Origin: Craurococcus roseus
GTDB taxonomy: Bacteria > Pseudomonadota > Alphaproteobacteria > Acetobacterales > Acetobacteraceae
NCBI RefSeq assembly: GCF_039523795.1
Contig: NZ_BAAAFZ010000009.1
Span: forward strand, 1-61,622
Reading direction: 5' to 3'
DNA length: 61,622 nucleotides
This document shows, piece by piece, positions 25,209 to 34,511 of the stretch. The notes beneath the pieces were generated by a model. The model ran no database searches. It was not told the DNA's origin and saw only the letters and a program-made list of their open reading frames with translations. Numbering within the stretch: the stretch's first letter is position 1; each line of letters starts with the position of its first letter. The position numbers and the translations under genes were made by a program.

Positions 25209-26236
25209 GCGGCATCGATGAACGCCACGGGGCGCCGGCCGCCCGCGCCCCGTGGCTCACATCCGGCCAGCGCGTAGGCCTCGGCGTGGTCGGCACGGCG
25301 GCGCTGGTGGCCGTCGTGTTCTGGCAGAACCCCGGCGCGCACGCGCCCGAGACGGCGCCGCCGGCGTCGCACACCCTCTCCCGCGCCTCAAACGTGGAGA
25401 TCGCCGCCGGGGCACCGCCAGCCGCGACACCGGCCCCGGCGGCGCCCTCAGGCCCGCCGGCAGCGCCGCAGCCGCCCGCCGTCGGCGCGGCCGCCGAGCG
25501 CCCGGCGCGCATGACCTCGTTCGCCGTCGCCTCGCCGCCCGCCCCCGCCGCGTCTCCCGCCTCGGCCGCCGCTGCCGCCTCGCCGAACGCGGGATCCGCG
25601 ACCAACGTCGCGTTCAAGGGGGAGACGATCGTCGGCGGCCGCGCCGGCCGCGCGATGGACTTGGTGAACACGCTGATGCCGGGCTTGTATAAATGCACCC
25701 TCGACGTGGCGATTTCGTCCGAGCGGTCCGGCCCGTTCTTCTGCCACACCACGGACGACATCAAATCGCCCGGCCGCGTGACGCTCATGGAAGCCGGGAC
25801 GGTGATCCAGGGCAGCTACCAGAGCGACGTGCGCCCCGGCCAGGCGCGCATCCTGTCCATGGCCGCCGTCGCCACGACGCCGAATGGCATCCCCGTCCCC
25901 CTCGGCGCCCCGGTCGGCGACGCCCTCGGCCGCATCGGCATGGAGGGCGCCGTGAACCGCCACGTCATGGAGAAGTTCGGCGCCGCCACGTTCCTCTTGC
26001 TCGGCCAGGGCGCGATTTCTTCCGTGCAAGCCGCGCTGCAAGGGCTGGCCTCGTCGGGCGGCGGCAACACCTTCCTCAACCTCCAGACCGGCTCGGTGCA
26101 AAGCGTGGTCGCCGAAGTGCTGCGCGGCAACATCGGCATCCAGAACACCGTCGAGGTCAACCAGGGAGAGGAGATCGCCTTCCTCGTGACGGCGCCGATC
26201 TCCTTCGCCGACAGCTACCGGCTGAGGCCCCGGTGA
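25205..26236 (+). CDS. virB10: VirB10 core channel protein
   Basis: 343 residues from the GTG at 25205, inside the virB9 stop. One N-terminal membrane helix (RVGLGVVGTAALVAVVFW), a long Pro/Ala-rich periplasmic linker, then the TrbI/VirB10 domain: MPGLYKCTLDVAISSERSG, TLMEAGTVIQGSYQSDVRPGQ, ILSMAAVATTPNGIPVPL and TVEVNQGEEIAFLV. It spans both membranes and relays energy from the ATPases. Confidence 0.94.
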   Translation: MSGIDERHGAPAARAPWLTSGQRVGLGVVGTAALVAVVFWQNPGAHAPETAPPASHTLSRASNVEIAAGAPPAATPAPAAPSGPPAAPQPPAVGAAAERPARMTSFAVASPPAPAASPASAAAAASPNAGSATNVAFKGETIVGGRAGRAMDLVNTLMPGLYKCTLDVAISSERSGPFFCHTTDDIKSPGRVTLMEAGTVIQGSYQSDVRPGQARILSMAAVATTPNGIPVPLGAPVGDALGRIGMEGAVNRHVMEKFGAATFLLLGQGAISSVQAALQGLASSGGGNTFLNLQTGSVQSVVAEVLRGNIGIQNTVEVNQGEEIAFLVTAPISFADSYRLRPR

Positions 26237-27147
26237 CGCGCCGCGCCGGCGAAGCGACCCTCCTGCGCCTCCTCTCGCCCTTCGCGGCCGCACTGGCGTC
26301 GCCGGGCACCCGCGAGGTGGTGGTGAACCGGCCGGGCCGGTTCGCGGTTGAGGGCAGCGATGGCTGGACGTGGCACGACGCGCCCGAGCTGACCTACGCC
26401 CGCCTCGACGCCATCGCCACCCTTTCCGCCGCGCGCACGTCGAAGCGCGTCGGCCCCGACCGCCCGACCTGCTCCTCCGTCCTGCCCGGCGGGGAGCGCA
26501 TCGCCACCGCCCGGCCGCCCGCGACGGCGCCCGGGACCGTCAGCCTCAACATCCGGCGCCGCGCCAAGGACTTCACGCCGACGCTCGGATGGCTGGAAGC
26601 GCAGGGCTATTTCCGCCCCGTGCCGGGCCGCGGCGCCGACTGGTGGCAGCGCGCCGTCGCCGCGAACAAGACCGTGCTCGTGGTCGGCTCGATCGGCAGC
26701 TCGAAGACCACCTTCGCGGAAGCGCTGCTGCGCGCCATCCCGCTGCATCGGCGCCTCGTCACGATCGAGGACACGCCCGAGTGGCTGGACCTCCCGCACG
26801 AAAACTGGCTGCCGCTGTATTTCGACGGCGAACGCCGGACGGCCATCGACTGCGTGCAGGAGGCCATGCGGCAGCGGCCGGACGACATCCCTTTCCAGGA
26901 GCTGCGCGGCCCGGAAGCCTGGGCGTTCCTGCGCGCCCGCGTCATCGGGCACCGCACCATCGGCACGGTCCACGCGGCCGACTGCGCCGCCGCCTTCGAC
27001 GCCGTCGCGCTCATGGTCCGGCAGAGCGAGGAAGGCCGCACCCTGCCGGAAAGCACCGTGGACGGCTTGTTGCGCCAGCACATCGACGTCGTGGCGCACG
27101 TCTCGCGCGACCCCTTCCGCATCACCGAGGTCATGGAGCTGCGCTGA
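26233..27147 (+). CDS. virB11: VirB11 traffic ATPase with altered Walker A
   Basis: 304 residues from the GTG at 26233 (overlaps the virB10 stop), a little short for the family. C-terminal RecA-like domain: P-loop GSIGSSKTT at residues 152-160, Asp box LVTIEDTPEWLDLP, RPDDIPFQELRGPEAWAFL (Glu box) and GHRTIGTVHA (His box). The P-loop Gly normally preceding Lys is Ser157; all other motifs are present. The hexameric ATPase works with VirB4 and VirD4. The start is followed directly by a compact N-terminal domain. Confidence 0.92.
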   Translation: MTRRAGEATLLRLLSPFAAALASPGTREVVVNRPGRFAVEGSDGWTWHDAPELTYARLDAIATLSAARTSKRVGPDRPTCSSVLPGGERIATARPPATAPGTVSLNIRRRAKDFTPTLGWLEAQGYFRPVPGRGADWWQRAVAANKTVLVVGSIGSSKTTFAEALLRAIPLHRRLVTIEDTPEWLDLPHENWLPLYFDGERRTAIDCVQEAMRQRPDDIPFQELRGPEAWAFLRARVIGHRTIGTVHAADCAAAFDAVALMVRQSEEGRTLPESTVDGLLRQHIDVVAHVSRDPFRITEVMELR

Positions 27148-29510
27148 TGACCCTCCGCGGACAGATCCTCAGCACCGCCGCGGCCGTCTCGATCGCCGGG
27201 TGGCTCCCCGCCGCGTCGGCCGGATACCTCGGCATGGCGGGGATGTGGGCCCATCCGTTCTTCGCTTCGGGCGTCCACTGGACCTGGGCCTGGGCAACCT
27301 ACCTGCCGACCGGCGCCACCAACTGGTGGTCGGTGCTGCTGTTGGGCGCGTCCGGCATCATGGCGAGCTTCCCCGCGCTGTTCACCGCGGCGCTGGCCGT
27401 GGCCGGCACGGGCCGCGACAAGCAGCCGCTGCACGGCGAGACGGGCTGGCTGAGCGACCGGGACGCGAAGCGCGGCGGGTTCTCCTATAGCCGGCTTCCG
27501 CGTCTGGACAGCATCGTCATCGGCGCGCGGGGGTTCGGCCCGCTGCGCCGCTACGTCGGGCTTCCGGGCGAGGAGCACGCGGCGTTGACCGCGAAGACGC
27601 GGAGCGGCAAGGGCGTCTCGGTCGTGGTGCCGAACGCGCTCAACTGGGGCGGTTCGCTGGTTTCCTTCTCCGTGAAGCGCGATGTGTTCGAGGCAGCAGC
27701 CGGACACCGGCGCCGGACGGGCGATGCGGTCTTCATCTTCGACCTTTCGGACCCGGCGCGGCGCACCCACCGCTGGAACCCGTTCGGCTACGTGCGGCGC
27801 GGGCAGGTCGAGACCTACGGCGACATCTACCGGGCCATGTGGTTCCTCGTGCCCGAGACGAAGAGCAACAACCCCTTCTTCGACAATGCGGCGCGGAAGA
27901 TGGGCGCGGCGCTGGCCGTGATCCTGGCCGAGACGCCCGGCGCGAAGCTGAACGTCGCCGCGGTGCTCGGCTCTGTGCAGCGCCCCGACTGGCCGAAGTA
28001 CCTCGGCGGGTTGATCGAAGAGGCGCGCGCGCAGGGCCGCCCCTACTCGCTCTCGGCCGTCAACATCCTGCTCGGCATGATCGCCCGGAAGGACGAGAAG
28101 GAAGCGCGCGACGTGATCGTCACGCTGACGACGGCCCTCGGCCTGTGGGATGATCCGGTGGTCGCCGCCGCGACGGAGGAAAGCGACTTCGACCTGGCCG
28201 AACTCCGATGCGAGCGCATGGCGGTTTTCGTCTGCGGCGGCCCTGCCGACATCCGCATCTATCGGCCGGTCTACGGCCTGCTGTTCCAACAGCTCGTGCA
28301 GATGAACACGCGGGGCGAGTTCGGACGGGACCCGCGCCACCGGCACCGGGTCTTGGGCATCCTCGACGAGTTCTGGGCGCTCGGGAAGCAGGACGTCCTG
28401 GCGGACGCGTCCGCCTTCACGGCGTCCTACGGCTTCCGGTGGGCCTATGTGCAGCAATCCGAGGAACAGAGCGTGGCGGCCTTCGGCCCGGAGGGCGCGA
28501 AGAACCTCTTCACCAACACGGGGGCGCGGCTGGACTTCGGCGGCATGGACCGCGAGGCGGCCGAGAAGATCAGCCGGTGGGCCGGCGAGAACACGGTCAA
28601 GGCGAAGTCGCGCAGCGGCCCGGCGTTCTTCTCGTGGTTCGCCGTGGACAAGGGCACGAAGAGCGAGAGCGAGCGCCCCCGCCCGCTCGTGCTGCCGCAG
28701 GACGTGCAAAGGCTTTCCGCCGGCAAGCTCCTCGTGCGCCGGGGCAACCTGCGCCTGTTCAAGCTGGACCGCGTCGTCTCCCACCACGACCCGTGGTTCA
28801 GGCGTTTCGCGTGGTCTTCCGATCCGGACCACAAGCCCCTCGGTCCACCCCCGCCCGGCGTCCCGCCGCTCGCGGTGGAGGTGGTGCGCGAGGACCTCGC
28901 CGCGATCGCCGCCGCGCGCCGCGAAGCGGCCCAGCGCGCCGAAGCGGCGGCGCGCGCGAGGGCCGAGGAAGCCGATGAGAAGGGACGCGCGAGAGCCGCA
29001 AAGGCCGAGGCGACGGCGCGCGGCCGGGCGGAGCGCATCGAGGAGGCCGAACGCAGGAGATCGGAGCGCGCCGAGGAGGCCCGCGCGAAGGCGCAAGCCA
29101 AGCGCATGGAGGCCGAAGCCAAACGCGCCGAGGCGGTCCAGGAGGCCGGGCGGCAAGCCGAGGCCCAGCGCGCCCGATCCGAACACCGGCTCGCGCAACT
29201 CCAAGCGGCGCAGCGCGGCGCGGCGGCCGCGGAAGCCGAAGCGGCCGCGGGAGCCCGCGACGCCGCGGCCAAGGCGGCAGCCGCGACGGAAGCGGCGAAA
29301 GCGGCCCGTGCCGATGCCAAGGGCGGGGGCGCGACCGCCACCGAGGAAGCGGCCCGGCTCGCGGCACAGGCCGCCGAGGCGACGGAAACGGCGCGCCAAG
29401 CCAAGCTGCGGGCATCGGCCGCGGTCCGCGACGCCAAGGCCGCGGCGAAGCGGCTGGAGGCGTTCGAGCGGGCGTTCGAGGCGACGCACCGGTCCGCCGA
29501 CGCGGCCTGA
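27147..29510 (+). CDS. virD4: VirD4/TraG type IV coupling protein with long coiled-coil tail
   Basis: 787 residues from ATG 27147. Two N-terminal membrane helices (residues ~5-90), Walker A AKTRSGKGVSVVVPN near 150 and Walker B LGILDEFWALGK near 403, with the TraG/VirD4 blocks NPFFDNAARKM, YGFRWAYVQQSEEQ and FTNTGARLDFGGMD. It docks the relaxase-DNA complex to the channel. From about residue 580 the protein has an unusual ~205-residue Ala/Glu/Arg-rich tail that reads as one continuous coiled coil. Last gene of the T4SS operon. Confidence 0.95.
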   Translation: MTLRGQILSTAAAVSIAGWLPAASAGYLGMAGMWAHPFFASGVHWTWAWATYLPTGATNWWSVLLLGASGIMASFPALFTAALAVAGTGRDKQPLHGETGWLSDRDAKRGGFSYSRLPRLDSIVIGARGFGPLRRYVGLPGEEHAALTAKTRSGKGVSVVVPNALNWGGSLVSFSVKRDVFEAAAGHRRRTGDAVFIFDLSDPARRTHRWNPFGYVRRGQVETYGDIYRAMWFLVPETKSNNPFFDNAARKMGAALAVILAETPGAKLNVAAVLGSVQRPDWPKYLGGLIEEARAQGRPYSLSAVNILLGMIARKDEKEARDVIVTLTTALGLWDDPVVAAATEESDFDLAELRCERMAVFVCGGPADIRIYRPVYGLLFQQLVQMNTRGEFGRDPRHRHRVLGILDEFWALGKQDVLADASAFTASYGFRWAYVQQSEEQSVAAFGPEGAKNLFTNTGARLDFGGMDREAAEKISRWAGENTVKAKSRSGPAFFSWFAVDKGTKSESERPRPLVLPQDVQRLSAGKLLVRRGNLRLFKLDRVVSHHDPWFRRFAWSSDPDHKPLGPPPPGVPPLAVEVVREDLAAIAAARREAAQRAEAAARARAEEADEKGRARAAKAEATARGRAERIEEAERRRSERAEEARAKAQAKRMEAEAKRAEAVQEAGRQAEAQRARSEHRLAQLQAAQRGAAAAEAEAAAGARDAAAKAAAATEAAKAARADAKGGGATATEEAARLAAQAAEATETARQAKLRASAAVRDAKAAAKRLEAFERAFEATHRSADAA

Positions 29511-29585
29511 ACGACCGTCTTGTTCCTGCAATCCGTTCTCTGGAGGGACATGAGCCCGGCGTTCTCCGGAGCCGACGCGATCCAG

Positions 29586-29710
29586 ACGCCGGCGCGCGCA
29601 GCGGAGGGCAAGGGCGGCGCGGCCGGGACCGGACCCGCGCGCAGCCGCAGGCGAGCACGGGGAGGATCCACCCCTTGCCCGCAGCGAGCACGCCGGCACC
29701 CTCCTCCGTC
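29586..29710. repeat. Inverted-repeat element, copy 2, in the virD4-relaxase gap
   Basis: Contains GCCGGCGCGCGCAGCGG, CGCGCAGCCGCAGG and GCGAGCACGCCGGCA in the same order as the element at 9391-9560, and a 9-bp inverted pair GGGCAAGGG (29606) / CCCTTGCCC (29672). The 29511-29726 gap between two convergent genes holds no gene. Confidence 0.5.
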
Positions 29711-29726
29711 GAGGCCCGGGACGGTT

Positions 29727-32579
29727 TCACCGCTCGATCCCGCGTTCCATCCCGCGCGAGGCCGACCGTTCGCGCGGGGCGGCGTGCCTCGTTTCCCGCC
29801 CACGCCGCGCCCCCAGGACGCGCTCCGCCACGGCCCGCCTCGCCACCGTCACGGCCTTCGCCGCGCGGTCCATGGCGTACCCCACGCGGCTCAGCCTCGG
29901 CGCGTCCGACACGGCGCGGTGGTTCCCCGTCCGGAGCCACGCGGCGCGGTCGCGCACGAAGTCGGCCGCGTTGACGCCATCGGGCGATCCGCGCGCGGAC
30001 TGGAGGAAGGCCTTCCGCACCGCCTCCGGATCCGCCTTCCGGCCGTCCACCGAGAAGCGCTCGCCGATCGCCCCGGCGTCCACGAACAGCACCGCGTCCT
30101 TGCGGTGGCGCGTCATCGCCACATAGGCGCGGTCCGCGCCGAGCCCGGCGCCGCCGAAGACCATCGTGTAATCGACCGTGCGGCCCTGGCTCTTGTGGAT
30201 CGTCTGGGCGTAGGCGTGCTGCATGACCGGCAGGCGCCGCGCCGGGTCCTGGTCCTGGTCCTTCCGGAGCGGCGGCGCCAGGTCGGACGCGCGGAGCGCC
30301 ACGTCCTTGCCGGTGCGGTCCAGCCGCAGGGTGAACGTCGGATCGGCGCCGGGTTCGACCGCCCTCACGGTCGCCACGTCGTTCGCCAGCACGTCCCACC
30401 CGGCCTTCGTCAGCGTCCTCCCAAGAGCGACGCGATCGCCCGTGCGGACTTCCATGGTTCGGGCCTCGCCGTTCCCGCCCCGCCTGCCGCCCGCGTGGAT
30501 GGCCCGCAGCGTCACCGCCCGGGCGCCGAGTTCGCCGGCCGCCATGGCCCGGCCCCGCAGCTCGGCGTTGAGCGCGTGCACCTCGGCGTTCCGGCCCGCC
30601 AGCACCAGCCGGGACGCCCGCGGACGGGCCTTCCGGTTCGCTTCCCACGCGTCGCCGAGCCGCTTCAGCGCGTCGCCGGCGTCCTTGGCGTAGACGACGC
30701 GGCCCTTCGCGTCGTACCGCGCCAGCCCCTCGACGCCGTCGCCGTCCCCGAACGCCTTGCTGGCCTCGCGCTGCCAGCCGTGCAGGTCCTGCCGGCGGAC
30801 CTCCGCCAGCCGCGACACGCCGATCGTGTCCGCGATCGCGGCGAAGGCGGCGCCCGGTTCCACACTGCGGAGCTGCCCGCGGTCGCCGGCCAGGACCACC
30901 TTGGCCTCGGCCTCGCGGGCGTGCCGCAACAGCGTCGCCACGTCGCGCGACCCCGCCATGCCGGCCTCGTCCACCAGCACCACGTCGCCGCGGCCCAGGA
31001 CGGCCTCGCCGCGCTCCAGGTCTTTCACGAACCCTTGGAGCGCCCGCGCCTGAGTCCCGGTGTCCTTGCCGACCACTTCGGCCGCCTGCCACGACGGCGC
31101 CAGGACGACGACGCGCGCGCCGCTTTCCCGGGCCGCCTCCGCCACGGCGCCAAGGGCGTAGCTCTTGCCGGTGCCCGCCAGCCCTTCCACCGCCACCACC
31201 CCGCCGGCGCCGGTCGCGTGGCGCACCGCCGCGACTTGCTCCCCCGCCATGGTGGGCCGCCGTGCTATGGCGGCTTCCACGGCATCGGCCCGGATGGGGC
31301 CGGCCTCCCCGCGGCGCTCCGTCGCGTCGAGGATCATCCGCCGCTCGCGGTCCAGCACCGGCTCCGTGGTGAACACGCGTTCGCCGTCCTTCGTGCGGCC
31401 GAGTTCCAGGGTCCGCCCGTCCGAGAGCAGCCGGTCCGCCTCGGCCTTGGCCGCCGCGGCGCCTCCGCCCCGCGTCTGCGCCGCCTCCGCCACCAGCCGC
31501 CGCAACTCCCGCTCGGTGGCGATCGAACGGCGCTCCATGGCATCCGCGAGCGCCGCGTCGCCCGCCGATCGCTCCGGCCTCTGGTGGTGCCGAGCGGCCT
31601 CCCTGGCGTCCCGCCAGACGCGATCGGGGCCGACGCCGTGCCGGCCCATGTCGGCGGCCCATCGCTTTTCCAGGTCGGTGTCGGCCGGGACCGTGTCCTT
31701 CGCCCGCCGGGTCCGCCGCGCCGCCTGCTCCTTCGCCAGCCGCGCCGCCTTGCCGTCCATGCCGGCCGCGTCGCCGGCGCCGGCGAGCACCTGGCCACGC
31801 CGGGTGGACCACGCCTCGGCCAGCGCGCGCGGCGCGCCCACGATGCGGAAGGCTTGGCCGTCGGCCTCCACCGCCAGCCCGCGCCGCTCCATCCGGTGCG
31901 CCAGCTCCGCCCGGAAGACGGCGCCGCCATAGGTCTTGAAGGGGTAGAGCTTGGCCGGATCCAGGGCGCCGATCGTGCCGTCGGCGCGCCGGCCGGCGTT
32001 GATGGCGACGGCATGGGCGTGCAGCTGCGGCTCGCCGGCCCGACTGGTGGCCTGGGGGAACACCGCGGCCATCACGTCAGCCGCCACCTCGCGCGTCGCG
32101 CCGGCCTTCCCGCGTCGCGTCTCGAAGACGCCCCGCTCGTGCAGAGCTTGCAGCCCGGCCTTCGCCGACGCGGCCAGGTCCTCGAGGATCGCCCGGCGGG
32201 TCTCCGGATCGGCCGCCGCGTAGAGCACGGACACGTCCTTCGGCGCCGAGAAGGTCAGGTCCCAGCCGCCGACGCGGGTGTTGCGCGCGGCGCCCTGGAC
32301 CAGCTTGGCACCGTCGAGGCCGACGCCGTCCAGGGCGGTCCGGAGCTGCCCGGGCACGATGGGCGCGCCGTCCGGCGCCAGCTTGCCTCCGGCCGACCAC
32401 CACCGGGCGAGCGGGGCGGCGGGGTCCGCCATCCGGTACTCGTCCGCCGCTTTGGACGCCGACCGGGCCAGGGCCATGCGGTCGGTCAGGTCGCGCCGGA
32501 CCTCGCCCTCGTAGTAGTCGGCCAACGCCGCGGCGCCGGCCGCTCCCGCCCCGCCGCCGATCCGCTTGACGGACAGCAC
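29727..32579 (-). CDS. MobF relaxase-helicase (TrwC/TraA type)
   Basis: 950 residues. The N-terminal relaxase domain (TrwC, residues 1-300) has catalytic tyrosines in ALADYYEG (22, 23), GWDLTFSAPKDVSVLYAAAD and the metal-binding HAH at 187-189 (PQLHAHAVAIN). The helicase domain carries Walker A GLAGTGKS near 465, VVLVDEAGMAGS, VVLAGDRGQLRSV and the C-terminal YAQTIHKSQGRTVD and YVAMTRHR boxes. It nicks oriT, stays linked to the 5' end and unwinds the transferred strand. The tail is basic. The RHH gene lies 3 bp upstream. Confidence 0.95.
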   Translation of the reverse strand: MLSVKRIGGGAGAAGAAALADYYEGEVRRDLTDRMALARSASKAADEYRMADPAAPLARWWSAGGKLAPDGAPIVPGQLRTALDGVGLDGAKLVQGAARNTRVGGWDLTFSAPKDVSVLYAAADPETRRAILEDLAASAKAGLQALHERGVFETRRGKAGATREVAADVMAAVFPQATSRAGEPQLHAHAVAINAGRRADGTIGALDPAKLYPFKTYGGAVFRAELAHRMERRGLAVEADGQAFRIVGAPRALAEAWSTRRGQVLAGAGDAAGMDGKAARLAKEQAARRTRRAKDTVPADTDLEKRWAADMGRHGVGPDRVWRDAREAARHHQRPERSAGDAALADAMERRSIATERELRRLVAEAAQTRGGGAAAAKAEADRLLSDGRTLELGRTKDGERVFTTEPVLDRERRMILDATERRGEAGPIRADAVEAAIARRPTMAGEQVAAVRHATGAGGVVAVEGLAGTGKSYALGAVAEAARESGARVVVLAPSWQAAEVVGKDTGTQARALQGFVKDLERGEAVLGRGDVVLVDEAGMAGSRDVATLLRHAREAEAKVVLAGDRGQLRSVEPGAAFAAIADTIGVSRLAEVRRQDLHGWQREASKAFGDGDGVEGLARYDAKGRVVYAKDAGDALKRLGDAWEANRKARPRASRLVLAGRNAEVHALNAELRGRAMAAGELGARAVTLRAIHAGGRRGGNGEARTMEVRTGDRVALGRTLTKAGWDVLANDVATVRAVEPGADPTFTLRLDRTGKDVALRASDLAPPLRKDQDQDPARRLPVMQHAYAQTIHKSQGRTVDYTMVFGGAGLGADRAYVAMTRHRKDAVLFVDAGAIGERFSVDGRKADPEAVRKAFLQSARGSPDGVNAADFVRDRAAWLRTGNHRAVSDAPRLSRVGYAMDRAAKAVTVARRAVAERVLGARRGRETRHAAPRERSASRGMERGIER

Positions 32580-32582
32580 GCC

Positions 32583-32960
32583 TCAGCCGCCGCGGAGGCC
32601 GAAATTGTCCGGCTCGGGTTCCAGGGGCACCACCGCGCCCGCGACGGTCCCGACCGCCTCGGCGATCTCGGTCAGCGACCGGCGGACCTGCTCTTGCCCC
32701 TGCGCCACGGCTTCGGCCGAGGGCAGGAGTTTGGCGAGGGCGGCCGCCGTCCGTTCCAGGGAGGCGGCCGCGGCGGCGAGGCTGGCGGGGTCGGCCGCGG
32801 CGCCCGGGGCCTCGGCCGGCGCCGGGTCGCGCAGCATCGCCACCACGGCGCCGCGGGCGGCCTCGCTGGGCCGCAGCCCGCGCGCCGCCGCGTACAGCTG
32901 CAGCGCGTCCCACTCGGCGGGCGCGAGGGTGATGGTCACGCGGGGCAGTTCGGTGGGCAT
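32583..32960 (-). CDS. RHH accessory protein of the relaxosome (TrwA-like role)
   Basis: 125 residues from ATG 32960. N-terminal ribbon-helix-helix: LPRVTITLAPAEWDALQLYAAARGLRPSEAARGAVVAML (residues ~5-42). An Ala-rich helical stretch follows (SLERTAAALAKLLPSAEAVAQG), probably for oligomerisation. It directly precedes the relaxase gene, as trwA precedes the transfer genes in R388, so it likely binds oriT and represses the operon. The role is inferred from position and fold. Confidence 0.72.
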   Translation of the reverse strand: MPTELPRVTITLAPAEWDALQLYAAARGLRPSEAARGAVVAMLRDPAPAEAPGAAADPASLAAAAASLERTAAALAKLLPSAEAVAQGQEQVRRSLTEIAEAVGTVAGAVVPLEPEPDNFGLRGG

Positions 32961-33096
32961 GTCCGGTCCCCCTTGGCTGTGGTGTTGCACCGGAAGGTGC
33001 CGCGCCGTGTGAAGCCTAACATCCTACCTTTCTAAGCTCTACACTTTCCTTACGGTATCTTTACAGCGCAACACAGCTTTTGCACACGCTTCGCAC
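32961..33096. other. Probable origin of transfer and divergent promoters
   Basis: AT-richer gap between the relaxase operon and the Stb-like operon. It holds a 5-bp hairpin GCACC-GGAA-GGTGC (32987-33000), beside GCTGTGGTGTTGCACC, and several TTTACA/TTGCAC-like hexamers. Position, not a known nic consensus, supports oriT. Confidence 0.5.
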
Positions 33097-33681
33097 ATGT
33101 TTACACCCTTGATGTTCTTGGGATACAGAGTGGAGGACAGTAAGCGGATAGGGGCACCCGGCTTGGCCGATGATCCGTTCCGAAAGCGGCTGGAGGAACT
33201 CGCCCCGGCCCCCAAGGGTCAGGACCCCTCAGCCGCCCGGACGCACATTCGAAACAACTTCGAGCACATCACGGCCGCCCGGAAGCGCGGCGTGATCTGG
33301 CGGCAAATCGCGGACCTCATGGACGCCGAGGGGATCAAGGCGGCGGATGGCTCGCCGCTCTCGCCGGCCGAGACCCGAGCTTTGTACCACGCCGAACGTT
33401 ACACGCGTGGCGCCCGTAGGAGGCGCCGGCCCGTGCAGCCGAAGGTGGCTCAAGCTGAGCCGGTTTCCCCGGCGCCAGAGCCGGCCACGGCCGACCATTC
33501 CGGCTCCGTGGTTTCTAGCCAAGTCGCCCAGAAACCATCCGAGCCTGCACCCGAACCGCCCGAGGCACCCGCTTCGGTCGCGGCGGACCCGGACCTGGCC
33601 CGCGTCCTGGGCGGCATTCGGGAGTTGCCCACCGTCCCCCCGCCCAACTTCCGCGCCGGCTGGCGCAAGAAGGAGAGCTAG
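33097..33681 (+). CDS. StbA-like DNA-binding protein (transfer/stability)
   Basis: 194 residues in the ORF; the true start is uncertain (ATG 33097, ATG 33112 or GTG 33132). Residues ~45-100 (ARTHIRNNFEHITAARKRGVIWRQIADLMDAEGI) form a helix-turn-helix-like segment of the type found in TraK/StbA-like proteins. The C-terminal half is Pro-rich. It is the first of three genes facing the relaxase across the oriT gap, the place of stbA in R388, whose product binds near oriT and affects stability versus conjugation. Homology is not proven by sequence alone. Confidence 0.6.
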   Translation: MFTPLMFLGYRVEDSKRIGAPGLADDPFRKRLEELAPAPKGQDPSAARTHIRNNFEHITAARKRGVIWRQIADLMDAEGIKAADGSPLSPAETRALYHAERYTRGARRRRRPVQPKVAQAEPVSPAPEPATADHSGSVVSSQVAQKPSEPAPEPPEAPASVAADPDLARVLGGIRELPTVPPPNFRAGWRKKES

Positions 33682-33686
33682 ACCAA

Positions 33687-34511
33687 ATGGCGAAATCCAC
33701 CGGCACCACCACGCCCGCCGTCGAAACCGCCATCGTCGCGTCGGACAAGGGAGGCGTCGGCAAGACGCTGACGGCGCATCTGCGCGTGGCCCGGCACCAG
33801 ATGCAGAACGGCGGCCGGTTGCCGGTCGTCGTCGAGGTGGAGAGCGAACCGCGACTGTCCGCCATCTTCGGCGCCGACAACGTGAAGTTCTTCCCGGTCG
33901 AGTTGGACCCCGCCCGGCTGGAGGCGGACCCGTCCCTCGCCTACGCGACGTGGGACGCCGTCGCGGACGTGGTGAAGCGCTCCGGGACGACGGTCGTGCT
34001 CGACCTCGGCGCGAACCTCGTGGTGCCGTTCTGCCGCTACGTCGCGGAAGCCGGCGACTACGGCCCGTGGGGGAAGGGCGACGCGGTGACGTTCTTCGCG
34101 GTGGCGACGGGCGAAAGCCGGGCCGTCAGCAGCGCCCGCGCCGCCCTGTTCCACGTCCGCGCCGCGCTCCCCGCCAGCCGCCGGTTCTTCACGCTGAACC
34201 AAAGGGACGAGAGGATCTTCCCGCTCGACGTCGAGAGCGCGGGCGTGAAGGAGATCATCGCGGAGACCGGCGCGACCGGCGCGATCCGCATCCCCTGCTG
34301 CACCTCGGCCGCCTTCGCCCCGATGACGGACGCGAACGCGCAGTTGACCGAAGCGGTGAAACTCTCTCCGGACCACTGGGAACGCGAACTCGGCCTGCCG
34401 GGGCCGGCCGCGGCGAGGGCGGCGCACCGGCTGGCCCTCTTCCTGCGCGACGGCGCCGCCGCCTTCGACGCGGTCTACGGGGACGCGCGGGCGGATGCGC
34501 CGGCCGTCTGA
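33687..34511 (+). CDS. ParA-superfamily ATPase (StbB-like)
   Basis: 274 residues. Deviant Walker A SDKGGVGKTLTAH (residues 13-25), VVVEVESEPRL and VVLDLGANLVVPFCRYV as the Walker B region. It differs strongly from the ParA at 6599 and resembles the StbB/MobD-type ATPases found beside mobilisation genes. Presumably links plasmid positioning with conjugation. Follows the StbA-like gene by 5 bp and overlaps the next gene by 17 bp. Confidence 0.75.
   Translation: MAKSTGTTTPAVETAIVASDKGGVGKTLTAHLRVARHQMQNGGRLPVVVEVESEPRLSAIFGADNVKFFPVELDPARLEADPSLAYATWDAVADVVKRSGTTVVLDLGANLVVPFCRYVAEAGDYGPWGKGDAVTFFAVATGESRAVSSARAALFHVRAALPASRRFFTLNQRDERIFPLDVESAGVKEIIAETGATGAIRIPCCTSAAFAPMTDANAQLTEAVKLSPDHWERELGLPGPAAARAAHRLALFLRDGAAAFDAVYGDARADAPAV

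Noticed and set aside
29511..29726. oriT in the virD4-relaxase gap, suggested by its inverted repeat
   Set aside because: The gap lies between convergent 3' ends, and the element has a relative at 9.4 kb; the gap upstream of the RHH/relaxase operon is a better oriT position.
28798..33035. Very long ORFs on both strands opposite virD4 and the relaxase (1004 to 1171 codons)
   Set aside because: Stop-free antisense frames from the high GC content; low-complexity Arg/Pro/Ala sequence without motifs.
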